Notes: generated from the letters alone by a model not told the origin. 64,000 nt of DNA from Streptococcus sanguinis (GCF_900475275.1 NZ_LS483364.1:2264501-2328500); one strand, 5' to 3'; shown: positions 33,916 through 45,365, counted from the first letter of the stretch. Translations and numbers: made by a program.

Positions 33916-34539
33916 TCAGTCAAACTTTCCTTTCGCAGCCAGCAAAGTCTCCATAGCCCTGATATTCTCTGTCTCGCTTGTGGATAAGATGGTTTCAAAG
34001 CCCAATTCAGCTGCCGTATCTAAGTTAGCCTGAATATCATCAATGAAGACGGATTCTACTGGATTCAGATTATATTTTTTCAACAGCTTTTGGTAAATCT
34101 CTGCTTCTGGCTTGACGACACCGACCTCTGAGGAAAGGATATAGCCCGACAGCAGTGGGTAAATGGGCAACAAACCAGCTTTTTCAATATGATAAAAAAT
34201 CTCACAAGTGGTTGACAAGATATAGATTCGATAACCTTGATCAGACCATAGCCGAATCCTTTCCTGTAAACCACTGTAAACATGCACAACCTCATACCAG
34301 TGATAGAGGATATTCTTAACGGCAGAATGATAGGAGACGTCCAACTGAGCCAGGACTTCCTCACAAGCTTCTTTCAAACTCCGCTCTCCCCTGTCCGTCT
34401 GATGCCAGACACCCGACTCAAAAATGACCTGCCTAAGAACCTGCTGCCGCTCTTTCTCAGGTTCAAAATATGTCAAGATTTTCTCAGAATTCCATTCAAT
34501 CAGAACATTGCCCAAATCAAAAACCAAATTTTTAATCAT
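33916..34539 (-). CDS. HAD-IA hydrolase, YihX-like sugar-phosphate phosphatase
   Basis: A 207-residue HAD protein. Motif I is VFDLGNVLIEWN, the DxG form seen in YihX-type alpha-glucose-1-phosphate phosphatases. Motif II is LSTT, the Lys is in VVKPEAEIYQKLL and motif IV is VFIDDIQANLDTAAELGF. A small helical cap (about 17-90) lies between. ATG 34539 is taken as start, after AGGTGG; a GTG three codons earlier is also possible. It stands alone between the TPP operon promoter and the veg terminator. Substrate probably a sugar or small organic phosphate. Confidence 0.83.
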   Translation of the reverse strand: MIKNLVFDLGNVLIEWNSEKILTYFEPEKERQQVLRQVIFESGVWHQTDRGERSLKEACEEVLAQLDVSYHSAVKNILYHWYEVVHVYSGLQERIRLWSDQGYRIYILSTTCEIFYHIEKAGLLPIYPLLSGYILSSEVGVVKPEAEIYQKLLKKYNLNPVESVFIDDIQANLDTAAELGFETILSTSETENIRAMETLLAAKGKFD

Positions 34540-34612
34540 GATGACCACCTGTTTTCTTTGCTTATCATCCTCTATATAAGTCGATTTGACTGAGGAATTG
34601 CTTCAAATATAA

Positions 34613-34636
34613 GTAAAAAGGCCCACTGGACCTTTC
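34613..34636 (-). terminator. Terminator of the gdpP-rplI-dnaB-veg operon
   Basis: On the minus strand AAAGGTCC-AGT-GGGCCTTT forms a short strong stem followed by TTAC; the veg stop lies at its base. Confidence 0.75.
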
Positions 34637-34911
34637 TATTCATCAAAATAACGGATGAGGTTCTTTTCTGTCAAAATGTCAGAATAAGTATAAGACTCTA
34701 CATAGGTATTGGAAATTTCTCCTGGCTGACCGCCTTCATTGGAATATTCCACGATAAACAAAGACGGATAAACTTCAATCAGACGGCCTTGCTTGCTTTT
34801 TTGGCGCTTACGGCCGTTTTCCAGCGTCATCTCGACGATTTGTCCTTCATGCGCCTTGATATCTTCTTTGATTTTTTTCATTTTTGCCACATCTGTAAAT
34901 GCATCACTCAT
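34636..34911 (-). CDS. veg: Veg-family protein
   Basis: A 91-residue protein of the small Veg family, recognisable by IKEDIKAHEGQIVEMTLENGRKR and the SH3-like strands RLIEVYPSLFIVEYSNE and TYVESYTYSDILT. In Bacillus Veg stimulates biofilm matrix genes, apparently by hindering SinR, but most streptococci lack that circuit and its role here is unknown. It starts 2 bp after the dnaB stop (34914) and is the last gene of the operon. Confidence 0.88.
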   Translation of the reverse strand: MSDAFTDVAKMKKIKEDIKAHEGQIVEMTLENGRKRQKSKQGRLIEVYPSLFIVEYSNEGGQPGEISNTYVESYTYSDILTEKNLIRYFDE

Positions 34912-34913
34912 CT

Positions 34914-36269
34914 TTATTCGTCCTCTCTTTTGGAAATACTTGAGAATTTATTATACTCTTTCTGGAAAATTAACTCTACTGTACCACGCGCCCCACTCCG
35001 GTTTTTCTCAATAATGACTTCAACCTTGTTGTTGGGAATGCCTTCTTCCTCCTCACCAGCCCGATCATAATAATCATCCCGGTAAAGGAAAGCAACGATA
35101 TCCGCATCCTGCTCAATGGAACCTGATTCCCGAATATCAGACAGCACTGGTCGCTTATCCTGCCGCTGCTCTACGCCACGCGAGAGCTGACTCAGCGCAA
35201 TGACCGGCACCTTGAGCTCCTTAGCCAAGATTTTCAACTGCCGGGAAATTTCCGAAACCTCTTGCTGGCGGTTTTCACGCCCAGTTCCCGTAATCAGCTG
35301 CAAATAGTCAATCAAAACCAGCCCTAGATTCCCCGTTTCCTGGGCCAGTTTTCGAGCCCGCGAGCGAATCTCTGTAATCCGAATCCCTGGTGTATCATCG
35401 ATATAGATACTAGCGTTAGCCAGATTAGCTGTCGCAATGGTATATTTTTGCCACTCTTCATCTGTCAGTTGCCCCGTACGAATGGAATGAGAATTAATCA
35501 CCCCTTCTGAAGCCAGCATCCGGTCCACCAAGCTCTCCGCCCCCATTTCCAGAGAGAAAATGGCTACAGTCTTATCCAGCTTGGTTCCGATATTCTGAGC
35601 GATATTGAGGGCAAAGGCTGTCTTTCCGACCGCTGGCCGGGCCGCCAAAATGATTAATTCTTCCTCATGCAGACCAGTCGTCATCTTGTCCAGCTCACGG
35701 TAGCCAGTCGCAATCCCAGTGATATCTGATGTCTGCAGAGACCGAGCCTCCAGATTGCCAAAGTTAAGATTCAGCACATCACGGATATTTTTAAAACCGC
35801 TGCGGTTAGCTGTTTCACTGACATCAATCAGAGCTTTTTCAGCTCCGGCAATAATTTCCTCTGACAGACGGTCACCATCGTAGGCTTGATTGATAGACTC
35901 TGTCAGACGCGAAATCAGCCGCCTTAGAATAGCCTTTTCTGCAACGATTTTAGCATAGTATTCAGCATTGGCAGAGGTTGGCACAGAATTGACCACTTCC
36001 ACCAAGTAGCTGAGACCGCCGATATTCTGCAAGTCACCCTGACTGTCTAAAATATTGCGAACAGTCGTTGCATCAATGGCATCGCCGCGGTCAGCCAAGT
36101 CAATCATAGCCTTGAAAATCAAGCGATTGGCATACTTAAAGAAGTCAGCAGGCTCGATATACTCACGAACAAAGACCAGTTTGCTCTCATCAATGAAAAT
36201 GGCTCCTAAAACGGACTGCTCCGCTAAAATATCCTGAGGCTGAGCTCGGAGTTCATCAATCTCTGCCAT
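34914..36269 (-). CDS. dnaB: Replicative DNA helicase DnaB (DnaC of Bacillus nomenclature)
   Basis: A 451-residue hexameric helicase that unwinds DNA at the replication fork. An N-terminal primase-contact domain (about 1-120) opens with PQDILAEQSVLGAIFID. The RecA-like motor has Walker A ARPAVGKTAF (about 212), IFSLEMGAESLVDRM, LVLIDYLQLI (Walker B) and the arginine-finger region LSDIRESGSIEQDAD. Length is standard. It follows rplI by 26 bp, the usual streptococcal order. Confidence 0.97.
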   Translation of the reverse strand: MAEIDELRAQPQDILAEQSVLGAIFIDESKLVFVREYIEPADFFKYANRLIFKAMIDLADRGDAIDATTVRNILDSQGDLQNIGGLSYLVEVVNSVPTSANAEYYAKIVAEKAILRRLISRLTESINQAYDGDRLSEEIIAGAEKALIDVSETANRSGFKNIRDVLNLNFGNLEARSLQTSDITGIATGYRELDKMTTGLHEEELIILAARPAVGKTAFALNIAQNIGTKLDKTVAIFSLEMGAESLVDRMLASEGVINSHSIRTGQLTDEEWQKYTIATANLANASIYIDDTPGIRITEIRSRARKLAQETGNLGLVLIDYLQLITGTGRENRQQEVSEISRQLKILAKELKVPVIALSQLSRGVEQRQDKRPVLSDIRESGSIEQDADIVAFLYRDDYYDRAGEEEEGIPNNKVEVIIEKNRSGARGTVELIFQKEYNKFSSISKREDE

Positions 36270-36295
36270 CGGTAAATCCTTCCTTCAAATCACTA

Positions 36296-36748
36296 TTATC
36301 CTTCTTTAACCCGCAAACGAATCACCCCAGTTATATCCTGATAAATTTTCACTGGAACATCGATCAGACCAATGGAGCGAATCGGTGAGTCCACCTTAAT
36401 ATGGCGCTTGTCAATTTTAATGCCAAACTGCTTCTGCAGCTCTTCTGCTATTTTCTTGCTGGTAATAGAGCCAAAGGTGCGGCCGTCCGGACCAACTTTT
36501 TCAGTAAATTCAACAAGAGTAGCTTCTTCTGCTAACTTAGCTTTAATAGCCTGAGCTTCTGCCACTAGTTCAGCGTGGGCTTTTTCTTCAGACTTTTGCT
36601 TACCGCGCAGCTCACCGATAGCCTGCGCTGTTGCTTCCTTGGCTAAATTTTTCTTAATCAGAAAATTTTGAGCATAGCCAGTCGGCATTTCCTTGATTTC
36701 GCCTTTTTTGCCCTTGCCTTTTACATCTGCTAAAAAAATTACTTTCAT
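36296..36748 (-). CDS. rplI: 50S ribosomal protein L9
   Basis: A 150-residue protein of the large subunit with the typical two-domain form: the N-terminal globular part [20 protein letters not shown] with [13 protein letters not shown], a long central helix (about 40-75) and a C-terminal RNA-binding domain. Its ATG overlaps the gdpP stop by four bases, so expression is coupled. Confidence 0.97.
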   Translation of the reverse strand: MKVIFLADVKGKGKKGEIKEMPTGYAQNFLIKKNLAKEATAQAIGELRGKQKSEEKAHAELVAEAQAIKAKLAEEATLVEFTEKVGPDGRTFGSITSKKIAEELQKQFGIKIDKRHIKVDSPIRSIGLIDVPVKIYQDITGVIRLRVKEG

Positions 36749-38736
36749 ACTTTTTTCTCCTCGTCTATTATTACTTCCTCTTTAATGACTTGATCCATAA
36801 TTTCTTGATTCAACGACTGAAGGACCTCAGAAACTGTTTTACCTTCAATTTGAGCTGCCGCCAGATTGAAATGACCGCCACCGCCCAGCTTTTCCATAAT
36901 TCGCTGAACATTGATCTTGCTGCGACTGCGAGCCGAAATAGACACATAACCTTTGGTATTCTTGCTCACGACAAAAGTAGCTTCAATTCCTGACATGGAG
37001 AGCATGGTATCAGCTGCCTTACTGATGACAACCGTATCATAAGTGTTCTCCTCTGGACCAGCTGCTACAATGACATTAGGCAAAATCTTCTTACCATTTA
37101 AAATCAGCTCATTAATCGCACGATATTCCTCAAAATTCGTAGCTGAAATGTCCTGAATCACAACACTGTCACTGCCCCGAGTTCGTAGATAGCTGGCCAC
37201 ATCAAAGGTCCGACTGGTGACTCGAGATGAAAATCCTTTGGTGTCAAGCATAATCCCCGCCATGAGAATGCTGGCTTGCATCTTACTGAGACGGTTCTTT
37301 TTAGAATTCTGGAACTGAATCAGCTCCGTCACCAACTCACTAGCACTGCTAGCCCCACTTTCGATATAGGCAATCACAGCATTTTCCGGAAAATCTTCAT
37401 CACGGCGATGGTGGTCGACTACGATAATCTGACTGAATTGATCAAAGAAATCCTTAGACAGAGTCAGAGATATCTTGGAGTGATCAACCATAATCAAAAG
37501 AGAACGATTGGTCACCATATTTACTGCTTCAGAAAGCGGCACCAGATAGTCAGCCCCTTCCTGCTGGAGCTTTGTAATGGACCGCTCAATATCAGAAGCC
37601 ATCTGAGACGGATCATAGACCACATAAGTTTTCTCGATGATATTACTAGCAAAAAGCTGCATACCAAGAGAAGAACCCAAGGCATCCATATCCAGATTTT
37701 TATGTCCGACTACAAATACCTGATCCACACTCTTAATCTTATCAGAGATCGCAGTCATCATAGCCCGAGTTCGGGTGCGCGTCCGCTTAACAGCTGACGC
37801 CGTTCCTCCACCAAAGAAAATTGGGTTCATGTTGTCGTTATTTTCTTTGACGACAGCTTGATCCCCACCCCGAACTTCAGCTAAGTTGAGGTTAAGCAGG
37901 GCTACCCGACCGATTTCATCATGATTGCCATCACCATAAGAAAAGCCCATACTAAGTGTCAGTGACAGCTCTCGATTTTTAGCTTCCGTCCGGAATTGAT
38001 CAATGATAGAAAATTTATTTTCCATCAGCTGTTCCAGCACTGTGTAATCCGTAAAAAGATAGAACCGATCCATGCCAACCCGACGGTAAAACATGTGAAA
38101 CTGCTCAGAAAATTCTGCTACGAAGTTGGCCACAAAGCTATTGATATGACTGATATCCGTGTCTGAAACGACATCTTCCAAATCATCATAATTATCCACA
38201 GAGATAATCCCAATCACCGGGCGCGTTGTCACCAGACCAACAGTGGCTTCGTATTCATTGGATGCATCAAAAAAATAAAACACACTGGATGCACGGTCCA
38301 AGTAAACCGAATATTTCTTGTCTCCAACCGTAGCATAATGACCAGAGTCTGAATAAGCAGCCTTCATGATATTCTTGAGCATATCAGCATCAAAATCACC
38401 ATCTTCGGTTGTAAAAATCAGTTCTGCATATGGATTAAACCACTCTACATCACTACTATCTTCACTGATTTTAATGACACCAACTGGCATCTTATCCAGC
38501 AAGGAAGCGAGGCTTCCTTCTGCTTGATGATTGACATAATGAATCTGCTCAATCTCATCTAGCTCGGATACTCTCTGTTGCTGGATAAAAAGCACAATCA
38601 AAAGAGCCAGCACAAGCATGAGAGCAGCTAGCATGGCCAAACTATCACCAAAAAGCCTCAGACAGATGGCTAAGATTATAAAGGAAATTAGACCCGCCAT
38701 CGCCAAGTGAATTGGGGCAAAACGAAATTTTTTCAT
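36745..38736 (-). CDS. gdpP: Cyclic-di-AMP phosphodiesterase GdpP
   Basis: A 663-residue membrane enzyme that hydrolyses c-di-AMP to pApA. Two N-terminal helices (about 10-55) are followed by a degenerate PAS domain (about 75-150), a modified GGDEF domain (about 170-300) and the DHH/DHHA1 catalytic part with [30 protein letters not shown] and the late [15 protein letters not shown] 38736 has AGAGG six bases upstream; an adjacent ATG at 38739 is an alternative. It heads gdpP-rplI-dnaB-veg. c-di-AMP controls potassium and osmotic balance and wall stress tolerance. Confidence 0.95.
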   Translation of the reverse strand: MKKFRFAPIHLAMAGLISFIILAICLRLFGDSLAMLAALMLVLALLIVLFIQQQRVSELDEIEQIHYVNHQAEGSLASLLDKMPVGVIKISEDSSDVEWFNPYAELIFTTEDGDFDADMLKNIMKAAYSDSGHYATVGDKKYSVYLDRASSVFYFFDASNEYEATVGLVTTRPVIGIISVDNYDDLEDVVSDTDISHINSFVANFVAEFSEQFHMFYRRVGMDRFYLFTDYTVLEQLMENKFSIIDQFRTEAKNRELSLTLSMGFSYGDGNHDEIGRVALLNLNLAEVRGGDQAVVKENNDNMNPIFFGGGTASAVKRTRTRTRAMMTAISDKIKSVDQVFVVGHKNLDMDALGSSLGMQLFASNIIEKTYVVYDPSQMASDIERSITKLQQEGADYLVPLSEAVNMVTNRSLLIMVDHSKISLTLSKDFFDQFSQIIVVDHHRRDEDFPENAVIAYIESGASSASELVTELIQFQNSKKNRLSKMQASILMAGIMLDTKGFSSRVTSRTFDVASYLRTRGSDSVVIQDISATNFEEYRAINELILNGKKILPNVIVAAGPEENTYDTVVISKAADTMLSMSGIEATFVVSKNTKGYVSISARSRSKINVQRIMEKLGGGGHFNLAAAQIEGKTVSEVLQSLNQEIMDQVIKEEVIIDEEKKV

Positions 38737-38843
38737 CATAGACCTCTTATTCCGCCATTTTACCATAAATCCTAGAAAAAAGCGAATTTCTCCCAATAAT
38801 CAAAGCATTTAACAATGGTAAAGGAAGCGAAAAACAGTCTTTC

Positions 38844-38877
38844 AAAGTTTACAATCTTGTCAACCCCTTGTAACTTT
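38844..38877. repeat. Imperfect TTTACAA/TTGTAA inverted repeat between gdpP and mnmG
   Basis: AAAGTTTACAA (38844-38854) and TTGTAACTTT (38868-38877) are complementary apart from one bulged T. It lies upstream of gdpP and resembles other intergenic TTTACAA palindromes in this window. Confidence 0.6.
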
Positions 38878-38881
38878 ACAC

Positions 38882-38918
38882 AAAAAGGCTGCTTCCCAAA
38901 GGAAACTCAGCCTTTTAC
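38882..38918 (-). terminator. Terminator of mnmG
   Basis: On the minus strand AAAAGGCTG pairs with CAGCCTTTTT around an inner GTTTCC/GGGAAG helix, ending in a T tract. Confidence 0.85.
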
Positions 38919-38923
38919 AAGAG

Positions 38924-40831
38924 TTACTTCGCTTGATTTTTAGAAATACTTCTAGACTTGCCTTCTAGGTAAACCATCAAAATAGAAATATCTGCTGGAT
39001 TGACACCAGAAATACGACTAGCCTGACCAATTGTTTCTGGATTGATTTTCTTAAACTTCTGTCGCGCTTCTGTCGCAATCGAGTCAATATCATCCCAATC
39101 AATGTTAGCTGGAATCCGCTTCTCTTCCATACGCTTCATCTTTTCAACCTGATCGAGAGCTTTGGAAATATAGCCTTCGTACTTAATCTCTGTCTCAATC
39201 AGCTCGATAATCTTCTCATCAAGCTCCTCTGCAGCCGGACCAATGAACTGAACTACATCTTGGTAAGACACTTCCGGACGCCGCATAAATTCTTTGGCAG
39301 TCACTGCATCCGTCAGAGGCTTAAAACCAAGGGCTTCTACCTTAGCATTTGTTTCCTTGACAGGTTTTAGCTTGATCGATTCCAAACGCTTCATCTCATT
39401 ATCAAATTGATTCTTTTTAATCTCAAAACGAGCCCAGCGCTCATCATCTACCAGACCAATTTCTCGTCCCATCTCTGTCAAACGCATGTCAGCATTGTCA
39501 TGACGGAGAATCAGACGGTACTCAGCTCGACTGGTCAAGAGTCGGTAAGGTTCTACCGTCCCCTTGGTCACCAAATCATCAATCATGACTCCAATGTAAC
39601 CATCACTGCGCTTCAAGATCAACTCCGGCTTACCTTGGATTTTCAAGGCCGCATTAATCCCAGCAATAATCCCTTGACCTGCAGCTTCTTCGTAACCAGA
39701 AGTCCCATTGGTCTGACCTGCTGTAAAGAGTCCTGAAATTTTCTTGGTTTCTAAGGTTGCCCGCAACTGGTGGGGCATAATCATATCGTACTCAATGGCA
39801 TAGCCTGTCCGCATCATCTCAGCATTTTCTAAACCTTTGATAGAGTGAACCAAGTCCTTTTGTACATCTTCTGGCAGACTGGTTGACAGCCCCTGCACAT
39901 AAACTTCTTCCGTATCACGTCCCTCAGGCTCTAAGAAAAGCTGGTGTCGTTCTTTATCCGCAAAACGGACGATCTTATCCTCGATAGACGGGCAATAGCG
40001 TGGCCCCACTCCCTTAACGATACCTGAAAACATAGGAGCCCGGTGCAGGTTATTTTGGATAATTTCGTGACTTTCTGCATTGGTATAAGTCAACCAGCAA
40101 GGAACTTGATCTTTCACATAGTCCTCATCACGAGAAGTGTAAGAGAAATGATTGGCCTTTTCATCACCTGGCTGAATCTCGGTCACATCATAATTGATAG
40201 ATGATGCCTTAACACGCGGAGGCGTTCCAGTTTTAAAACGACCAATTTCAAAACCTAGATCACGCAGGTTATCTGCTAAAGGAATGGCTGCCAGACTGTG
40301 ATTAGGACCAGATGAATACTTGAGATCACCAATGATAATTTCTCCCCGCAAGGCTGTTCCGGTCGTAACAATGACGGCTTTAGCCGCATACTCCTGATGG
40401 GTCGCTGTCTTAACCCCAATGACCTTACCATCTTCTACCAAGATTTCATTAATCATGGTTTGCCGCAAGGTCAGATTTTCTTGATTTTCGACAGTCTTCC
40501 GCATTTCTTTGGAGTAAAGCTCTTTATCTGCCTGCGCCCGAAGAGCCCGAACAGCGGGTCCTTTACCAGTATTGAGCATTTTCATCTGAATATAGCTCTT
40601 GTCAATATTCTTGGCCATCTCTCCGCCCAAAGCATCTACTTCACGAACGACAATGCCTTTCGCAGATCCTCCTATAGAGGGATTGCAGGGCATAAAAGCC
40701 AGCATCTCAATATTGATGGTTGCCAAAAGAACCTTACAACCCATTCGACTAGCAGCAAGCGATGCCTCAACCCCAGCATGCCCTGCTCCAATCACGATAA
40801 TATCATAACTTTCAGTAAAATTGTATGTCAT
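38924..40831 (-). CDS. mnmG: tRNA uridine-5-carboxymethylaminomethyl modification enzyme MnmG
   Basis: A 635-residue FAD enzyme that acts with MnmE to modify wobble uridine-34 of several tRNAs. FAD-binding [13 protein letters not shown] lies at about 16-28, the signature [13 protein letters not shown] at about 47, and the second nucleotide motif and C-terminal helical domain are intact. GAGGA precedes the ATG. Length is normal. It follows mnmA by 138 bp on the same strand, so two tRNA-wobble enzymes lie side by side. Confidence 0.97.
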   Translation of the reverse strand: MTYNFTESYDIIVIGAGHAGVEASLAASRMGCKVLLATINIEMLAFMPCNPSIGGSAKGIVVREVDALGGEMAKNIDKSYIQMKMLNTGKGPAVRALRAQADKELYSKEMRKTVENQENLTLRQTMINEILVEDGKVIGVKTATHQEYAAKAVIVTTGTALRGEIIIGDLKYSSGPNHSLAAIPLADNLRDLGFEIGRFKTGTPPRVKASSINYDVTEIQPGDEKANHFSYTSRDEDYVKDQVPCWLTYTNAESHEIIQNNLHRAPMFSGIVKGVGPRYCPSIEDKIVRFADKERHQLFLEPEGRDTEEVYVQGLSTSLPEDVQKDLVHSIKGLENAEMMRTGYAIEYDMIMPHQLRATLETKKISGLFTAGQTNGTSGYEEAAGQGIIAGINAALKIQGKPELILKRSDGYIGVMIDDLVTKGTVEPYRLLTSRAEYRLILRHDNADMRLTEMGREIGLVDDERWARFEIKKNQFDNEMKRLESIKLKPVKETNAKVEALGFKPLTDAVTAKEFMRRPEVSYQDVVQFIGPAAEELDEKIIELIETEIKYEGYISKALDQVEKMKRMEEKRIPANIDWDDIDSIATEARQKFKKINPETIGQASRISGVNPADISILMVYLEGKSRSISKNQAK

Positions 40832-40969
40832 TTTCTTTTTTCCTCATTTTTTCACCAAAAAAGGCCAAGTCTCTAGAAGTGCAGGACAAAAAAGCCTGCA
40901 ACATCCATGAGCTTTGACCATCATAGGTATTGCTTATCTTATTGTAGCAGATTGAGCTGAATTGTCAAT

Positions 40970-42179
<1,210 letters not shown>

Positions 42180-42240
42180 GCACGAAAGGACTAGGAAAAC
42201 AAATCAGAAATTTAACTAAATTTATTAACTGTAAATTATG

Positions 42241-42256
42241 TTTACAACTTTGTAAA
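42241..42256. repeat. TTTACAA-N2-TTGTAAA palindrome
   Basis: Perfect 7-bp arms separated by CT, in the divergent region between mnmA and sdaAB. Confidence 0.6.
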
Positions 42257-42352
42257 TATATTGATTTTCTCACTTACTTTCCTATCTAACGAAATTTTAT
42301 AATATCTACTTTTAATTCATTTAAAAAATCAGCAGAAAGCCCTTAACTTTGT

Positions 42353-42358
42353 TATAAT
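42353..42358 (+). promoter_or_regulatory. Extended -10 of the sda operon
   Basis: TGTTATAAT reads rightward, 32 bp before the sdaAB ATG. No clear -35 is seen. Confidence 0.55.
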
Positions 42359-42389
42359 GAAAATAATAAATAAGCTGCAAGGAGAAATC

Positions 42390-43061
42390 ATGACTTCACT
42401 AAGATTTCAATCTGTTTTTGATATTATTGGACCTGTGATGATAGGCCCATCAAGCAGCCATACAGCAGGCGCCGTCCGTATTGGAAAAATTGTCTCCTCT
42501 ATTTTTAATGATGAGCCAACAGAAGTAGAATTCCAGCTCTTTAACTCTTTTGCCAAAACTTACCGAGGTCACGGAACTGACTTAGCTCTTGTAGCAGGGA
42601 TTTTAGGTATGGATACAGATGATCCAGAGATTCCTAACAGCCTTGAAATCGCCTATAAACGCGGTATCAAGATTGTCTGGACGATTCAAAAGGATAGCAA
42701 TGCACCCCACCCAAATACGACAAAGATTACAATCAAAAATGACCATAAAACAATCACTGTGACTGGAGTCTCTATCGGTGGCGGCAACATTCAAGTAACA
42801 GAGTTGAATGGTTTTTCAGTATCTCTGAGCATGAATACTCCGACCATCATTATTGTCCACCAGGATGTCCCAGGTATGATTGCCCATGTCACCGAAGCTC
42901 TGTCACGCTACAATATCAATATAGCTCAGATGAATGTTACACGTGAGAAGGCTGGAGAAAAAGCAATTATGATTATTGAAGTTGACAGCCGTAGCTGTGA
43001 GGAAGCCATCGATGAAATTCGCAATATTCCTCATCTGCACAATGTGAATTTCTTTAAGTAG
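42390..43061 (+). CDS. sdaAB: L-serine dehydratase, iron-sulfur-dependent, beta subunit
   Basis: A 223-residue subunit of the [4Fe-4S] enzyme that turns L-serine into pyruvate and ammonia. It opens with FDIIGPVMIGPSSSHTAGAVRIG, the family signature, and ends with an ACT domain (about 148-223, PTIIIVHQDVPGMIAHVTEAL) that senses amino acid. AAGGAGAAATC before ATG 42390 fixes the start, though the frame extends upstream. The alpha subunit follows after 8 bp. Confidence 0.95.
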   Translation: MTSLRFQSVFDIIGPVMIGPSSSHTAGAVRIGKIVSSIFNDEPTEVEFQLFNSFAKTYRGHGTDLALVAGILGMDTDDPEIPNSLEIAYKRGIKIVWTIQKDSNAPHPNTTKITIKNDHKTITVTGVSIGGGNIQVTELNGFSVSLSMNTPTIIIVHQDVPGMIAHVTEALSRYNINIAQMNVTREKAGEKAIMIIEVDSRSCEEAIDEIRNIPHLHNVNFFK

Positions 43062-43069
43062 GAGAAAAT

Positions 43070-43942
43070 ATGTTTTATTCCATCAAAGAATTAGTAGAGC
43101 AAGCCGACCTAGATTACCAAGGAAATGTTGCTGAATTGATGATTGCTACCGAGTATGAATTAACTGGTCGTGAAAGAGATGAAATCCTGCGACTGATGGG
43201 TCGCAATCTGGAAGTCATGAAAGCCTCTGTCCTTCTTGGACTTGATGAGAGTAAGTCTCGCAGCGGATTGACTGGCGGAGACGCAGCAAAACTTGACCAC
43301 TATATCCAGTCAGGAAAAACTTTATCAGACCACACTGTGCTAACTGCTGCAAAAAATGCTATTGCTGTCAATGAGCATAATGCTAAAATGGGTTTAGTTT
43401 GTGCAACACCTACTGCCGGCAGCGCTGGCTGTCTGCCGGCTGTTCTTACATCAGCCATTGAAAAATTAGGACTCTCAGAAGAAGAACAGCTAAACTTTCT
43501 ATTAGCTGCAGGCGCTTTTGGCCTAGTTATTGCCAATAATGCCTCAATTTCGGGTGCTGAAGGTGGCTGTCAAGCTGAGGTTGGCTCCGCTTCTGCTATG
43601 AGTGCAGCTGCTTTAGTTCTAGCTGCTGGAGGTTCACCTTTTCAAGCCAGTCAAGCTATTTGTTTTGTCATTAAAAACATGCTGGGTTTGATTTGCGATC
43701 CAGTAGCTGGTCTAGTGGAGGTGCCTTGTGTCAAGCGAAATGCTATGGGAGCCAGTTACGCCTTTATTGCAGCTGATATGGCTCTTGCGGGAATCGAATC
43801 TAAAATTCCTGTTGACGAAGTCATTGATGCTATGTATCAAGTTGGGTCAAGTCTGCCTACTGCTTTCAGAGAAACAGCTGAAGGCGGCCTAGCTACAACA
43901 CCTACAGGCCGCAGACTTTCAAAAGAAATCTTTGGAGAATAA
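43070..43942 (+). CDS. sdaAA: L-serine dehydratase, iron-sulfur-dependent, alpha subunit
   Basis: A 290-residue catalytic subunit. The Cys residues expected to hold the [4Fe-4S] cluster are visible in VCATPTAGSAGCLPAV, EGGCQAEVGSASAM, ICDPVAGLVEVPCVKRN. The Gly-rich ASISGAEGGCQ belongs to the active site. It is translated right after sdaAB. Together they let the cell use serine as a pyruvate source and remove excess serine. An 18-bp perfect palindrome begins two bases after its stop. Confidence 0.95.
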   Translation: MFYSIKELVEQADLDYQGNVAELMIATEYELTGRERDEILRLMGRNLEVMKASVLLGLDESKSRSGLTGGDAAKLDHYIQSGKTLSDHTVLTAAKNAIAVNEHNAKMGLVCATPTAGSAGCLPAVLTSAIEKLGLSEEEQLNFLLAAGAFGLVIANNASISGAEGGCQAEVGSASAMSAAALVLAAGGSPFQASQAICFVIKNMLGLICDPVAGLVEVPCVKRNAMGASYAFIAADMALAGIESKIPVDEVIDAMYQVGSSLPTAFRETAEGGLATTPTGRRLSKEIFGE

Positions 43943-43943
43943 C

Positions 43944-43961
43944 CTTGACAAATTTGTCAAG
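43944..43961. promoter_or_regulatory. 18-bp perfect palindrome CTTGACAAATTTGTCAAG
   Basis: It begins two bases past the sdaAA stop and lies 32 bp before the next ATG. There is no T tract, so it is a poor terminator; an operator or mRNA-processing hairpin is more likely. Confidence 0.6.
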
Positions 43962-43993
43962 TAGATTTACTAGATAGTAAACAAGGAGACAAG

Positions 43994-44641
43994 ATGAGTC
44001 ATTTGAAATATATCTTCTTTGATTTGGATGGAACTCTAGTTGACAGTTCAAAGGGCATCCAAGAATCCTTTGAATACAGCTTCAAACAACTTGGAAAAGA
44101 GTGCCCTGAAGAAAGTATTATAAAAAGTTTTATGGGGCCGCCTCTGGAAGTAAGCTTCGCCTCTGTTCTTGAAGAAAGCCAAGTTCCAGAAGCGATTAAC
44201 TATTACCGCAGCTTCTATAAGGAAAAAGGCATCTGGAATGTCCGCCTCTATGAGAGGATACCAGAATTGCTGACACAGTTAAAAGAAGCTGGTTATCAGA
44301 TTTATGTAACAACGAGTAAGAATCAACCCACAGCACAAGATTTATTAGCAAATCTAGCTATCTCTGAGCAATTTGATGATATTTTTGGCTCACTGCCAGA
44401 TTCATTTCACAAAGCAGATGTTCTGCGTCGAGCTCTGCAAACACTAGATGCAAATCCAGAAGAAACCATAATTATAGGCGATACAAAGTTTGATATAATT
44501 GGCGGTAAAGAAGTAGGAATCTCAACTCTGGGAGTCCTTTGGGGCTTTGGCAACCAAAAAGAGTTACTAGAAAACGGAGCAGATTTGCTGGCTAATTCTC
44601 CCAAGCACATTTTAAAAATATTGAACGAACACTTTTCATAA
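43994..44641 (+). CDS. HAD-IA hydrolase, phosphoglycolate-phosphatase-like
   Basis: A 215-residue phosphatase with a complete set of HAD motifs: FFDLDGTLVDSS (both Asp present), VTTSKNQ, a Lys before ADVLRRAL and IIGDTKFDIIGGKEVG. A helical C1 cap spans about 18-85. Members of this group (Gph/PpaX-like) hydrolyse phosphoglycolate, pyrophosphate or nucleotides. AAGGAGACAAG precedes the ATG. It lies 51 bp after sdaAA on the same strand and ends at a strong terminator, so read-through from the sda promoter is possible. Confidence 0.87.
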   Translation: MSHLKYIFFDLDGTLVDSSKGIQESFEYSFKQLGKECPEESIIKSFMGPPLEVSFASVLEESQVPEAINYYRSFYKEKGIWNVRLYERIPELLTQLKEAGYQIYVTTSKNQPTAQDLLANLAISEQFDDIFGSLPDSFHKADVLRRALQTLDANPEETIIIGDTKFDIIGGKEVGISTLGVLWGFGNQKELLENGADLLANSPKHILKILNEHFS

Positions 44642-44736
44642 CTTTACACATTTGTCGATCTAGATAAGATTGTTCCCTTTAAATCTTTATCTACACTATC
44701 ATTTTCTGCTTATAAATTGTCAACTTTATGTAAACC

Positions 44737-44766
44737 AAAAAACCACAGAAATCTGTGGTTTTTTTA
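44737..44766. terminator. Bidirectional terminator
   Basis: AAACCACAG (44740-44748) pairs with CTGTGGTTT (44753-44761), followed by TTTTATTT, with A residues on the other side. It lies between convergent genes. Confidence 0.9.
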
Positions 44767-44774
44767 TTTCTATC

Positions 44775-45365
44775 TTAGTAGCCCCAAGCTGAAAGTCCTT
44801 GAGCACTGTAGGCACTATATGCTGATTGGATTTGATCATCAACAGTAGCCGTTGATCCCCAACCTGGCATCGTTTGGAAAAGACCACTAGCACCAGATGC
44901 GTTGTAAGCATCTACTTGACCATTTGATTCACGAGCAATGATAGCTTCCCAAGTTGATGCAGGAACACCTGTCATTTCTGCCATACGTGATGCTGCATAA
45001 GAGCCAGTTGCACCAGCAGTATTACCATTGCTAAGTACAAGGCCTCCTGATGTTGCTGCTGAATTAGCTGTTGCTGCAGGTGCTGCATAATTATTTACGG
45101 GAGTTGCAGTTGCTGCTACGCTTGTTTCAGACGTTTTGGCACTATTTCCAAGTTCCAAGATTTGACCAACACGGATGTGATTTGGATCTGCAATCTTGTT
45201 TAACTCTACTAATTTCTCAAGAGTTGTATTTTTTTCGTTAGCAATAGCTGATAAAGTATCACCGGCTTCAACTGTATAGGTTTCAGCATTCGCAATACCT
45301 GAAACCAAGAAAGCCGCTGCAGCGACTGCACCTGTTAAAGTCCATTTTGCTGTTTTTTTGTTCAT
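44775..45365 (-). CDS. Secreted LysM protein with transglycosylase-like C-terminal domain
   Basis: A 196-residue exported wall protein. The signal peptide ends near ANA-E (about 27). One LysM domain (about 28-72, [27 protein letters not shown]) binds peptidoglycan, an Ala/Thr/Ser linker follows, and the C-terminal domain (about 130-196) has [19 protein letters not shown] and [10 protein letters not shown], like IsaA/SceD-type lytic transglycosylases, with the Glu of ARES as likely catalyst. AAAGGAGAA precedes the ATG. Similar genes belong to the WalRK regulon, and a WalR-like site lies about 50 bp upstream. Confidence 0.88.
   Translation of the reverse strand: MNKKTAKWTLTGAVAAAAFLVSGIANAETYTVEAGDTLSAIANEKNTTLEKLVELNKIADPNHIRVGQILELGNSAKTSETSVAATATPVNNYAAPAATANSAATSGGLVLSNGNTAGATGSYAASRMAEMTGVPASTWEAIIARESNGQVDAYNASGASGLFQTMPGWGSTATVDDQIQSAYSAYSAQGLSAWGY

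Noticed and set aside
40876..40900. Hairpin TGCAGG...CCTGCA between mnmG and mnmA.
   Set aside because: No T tract on the minus strand after the stem, so not called a terminator.
42936..42949. parS-like GTTACACGTGAGAA in sdaAB.
   Set aside because: Three mismatches to the core; probably chance.
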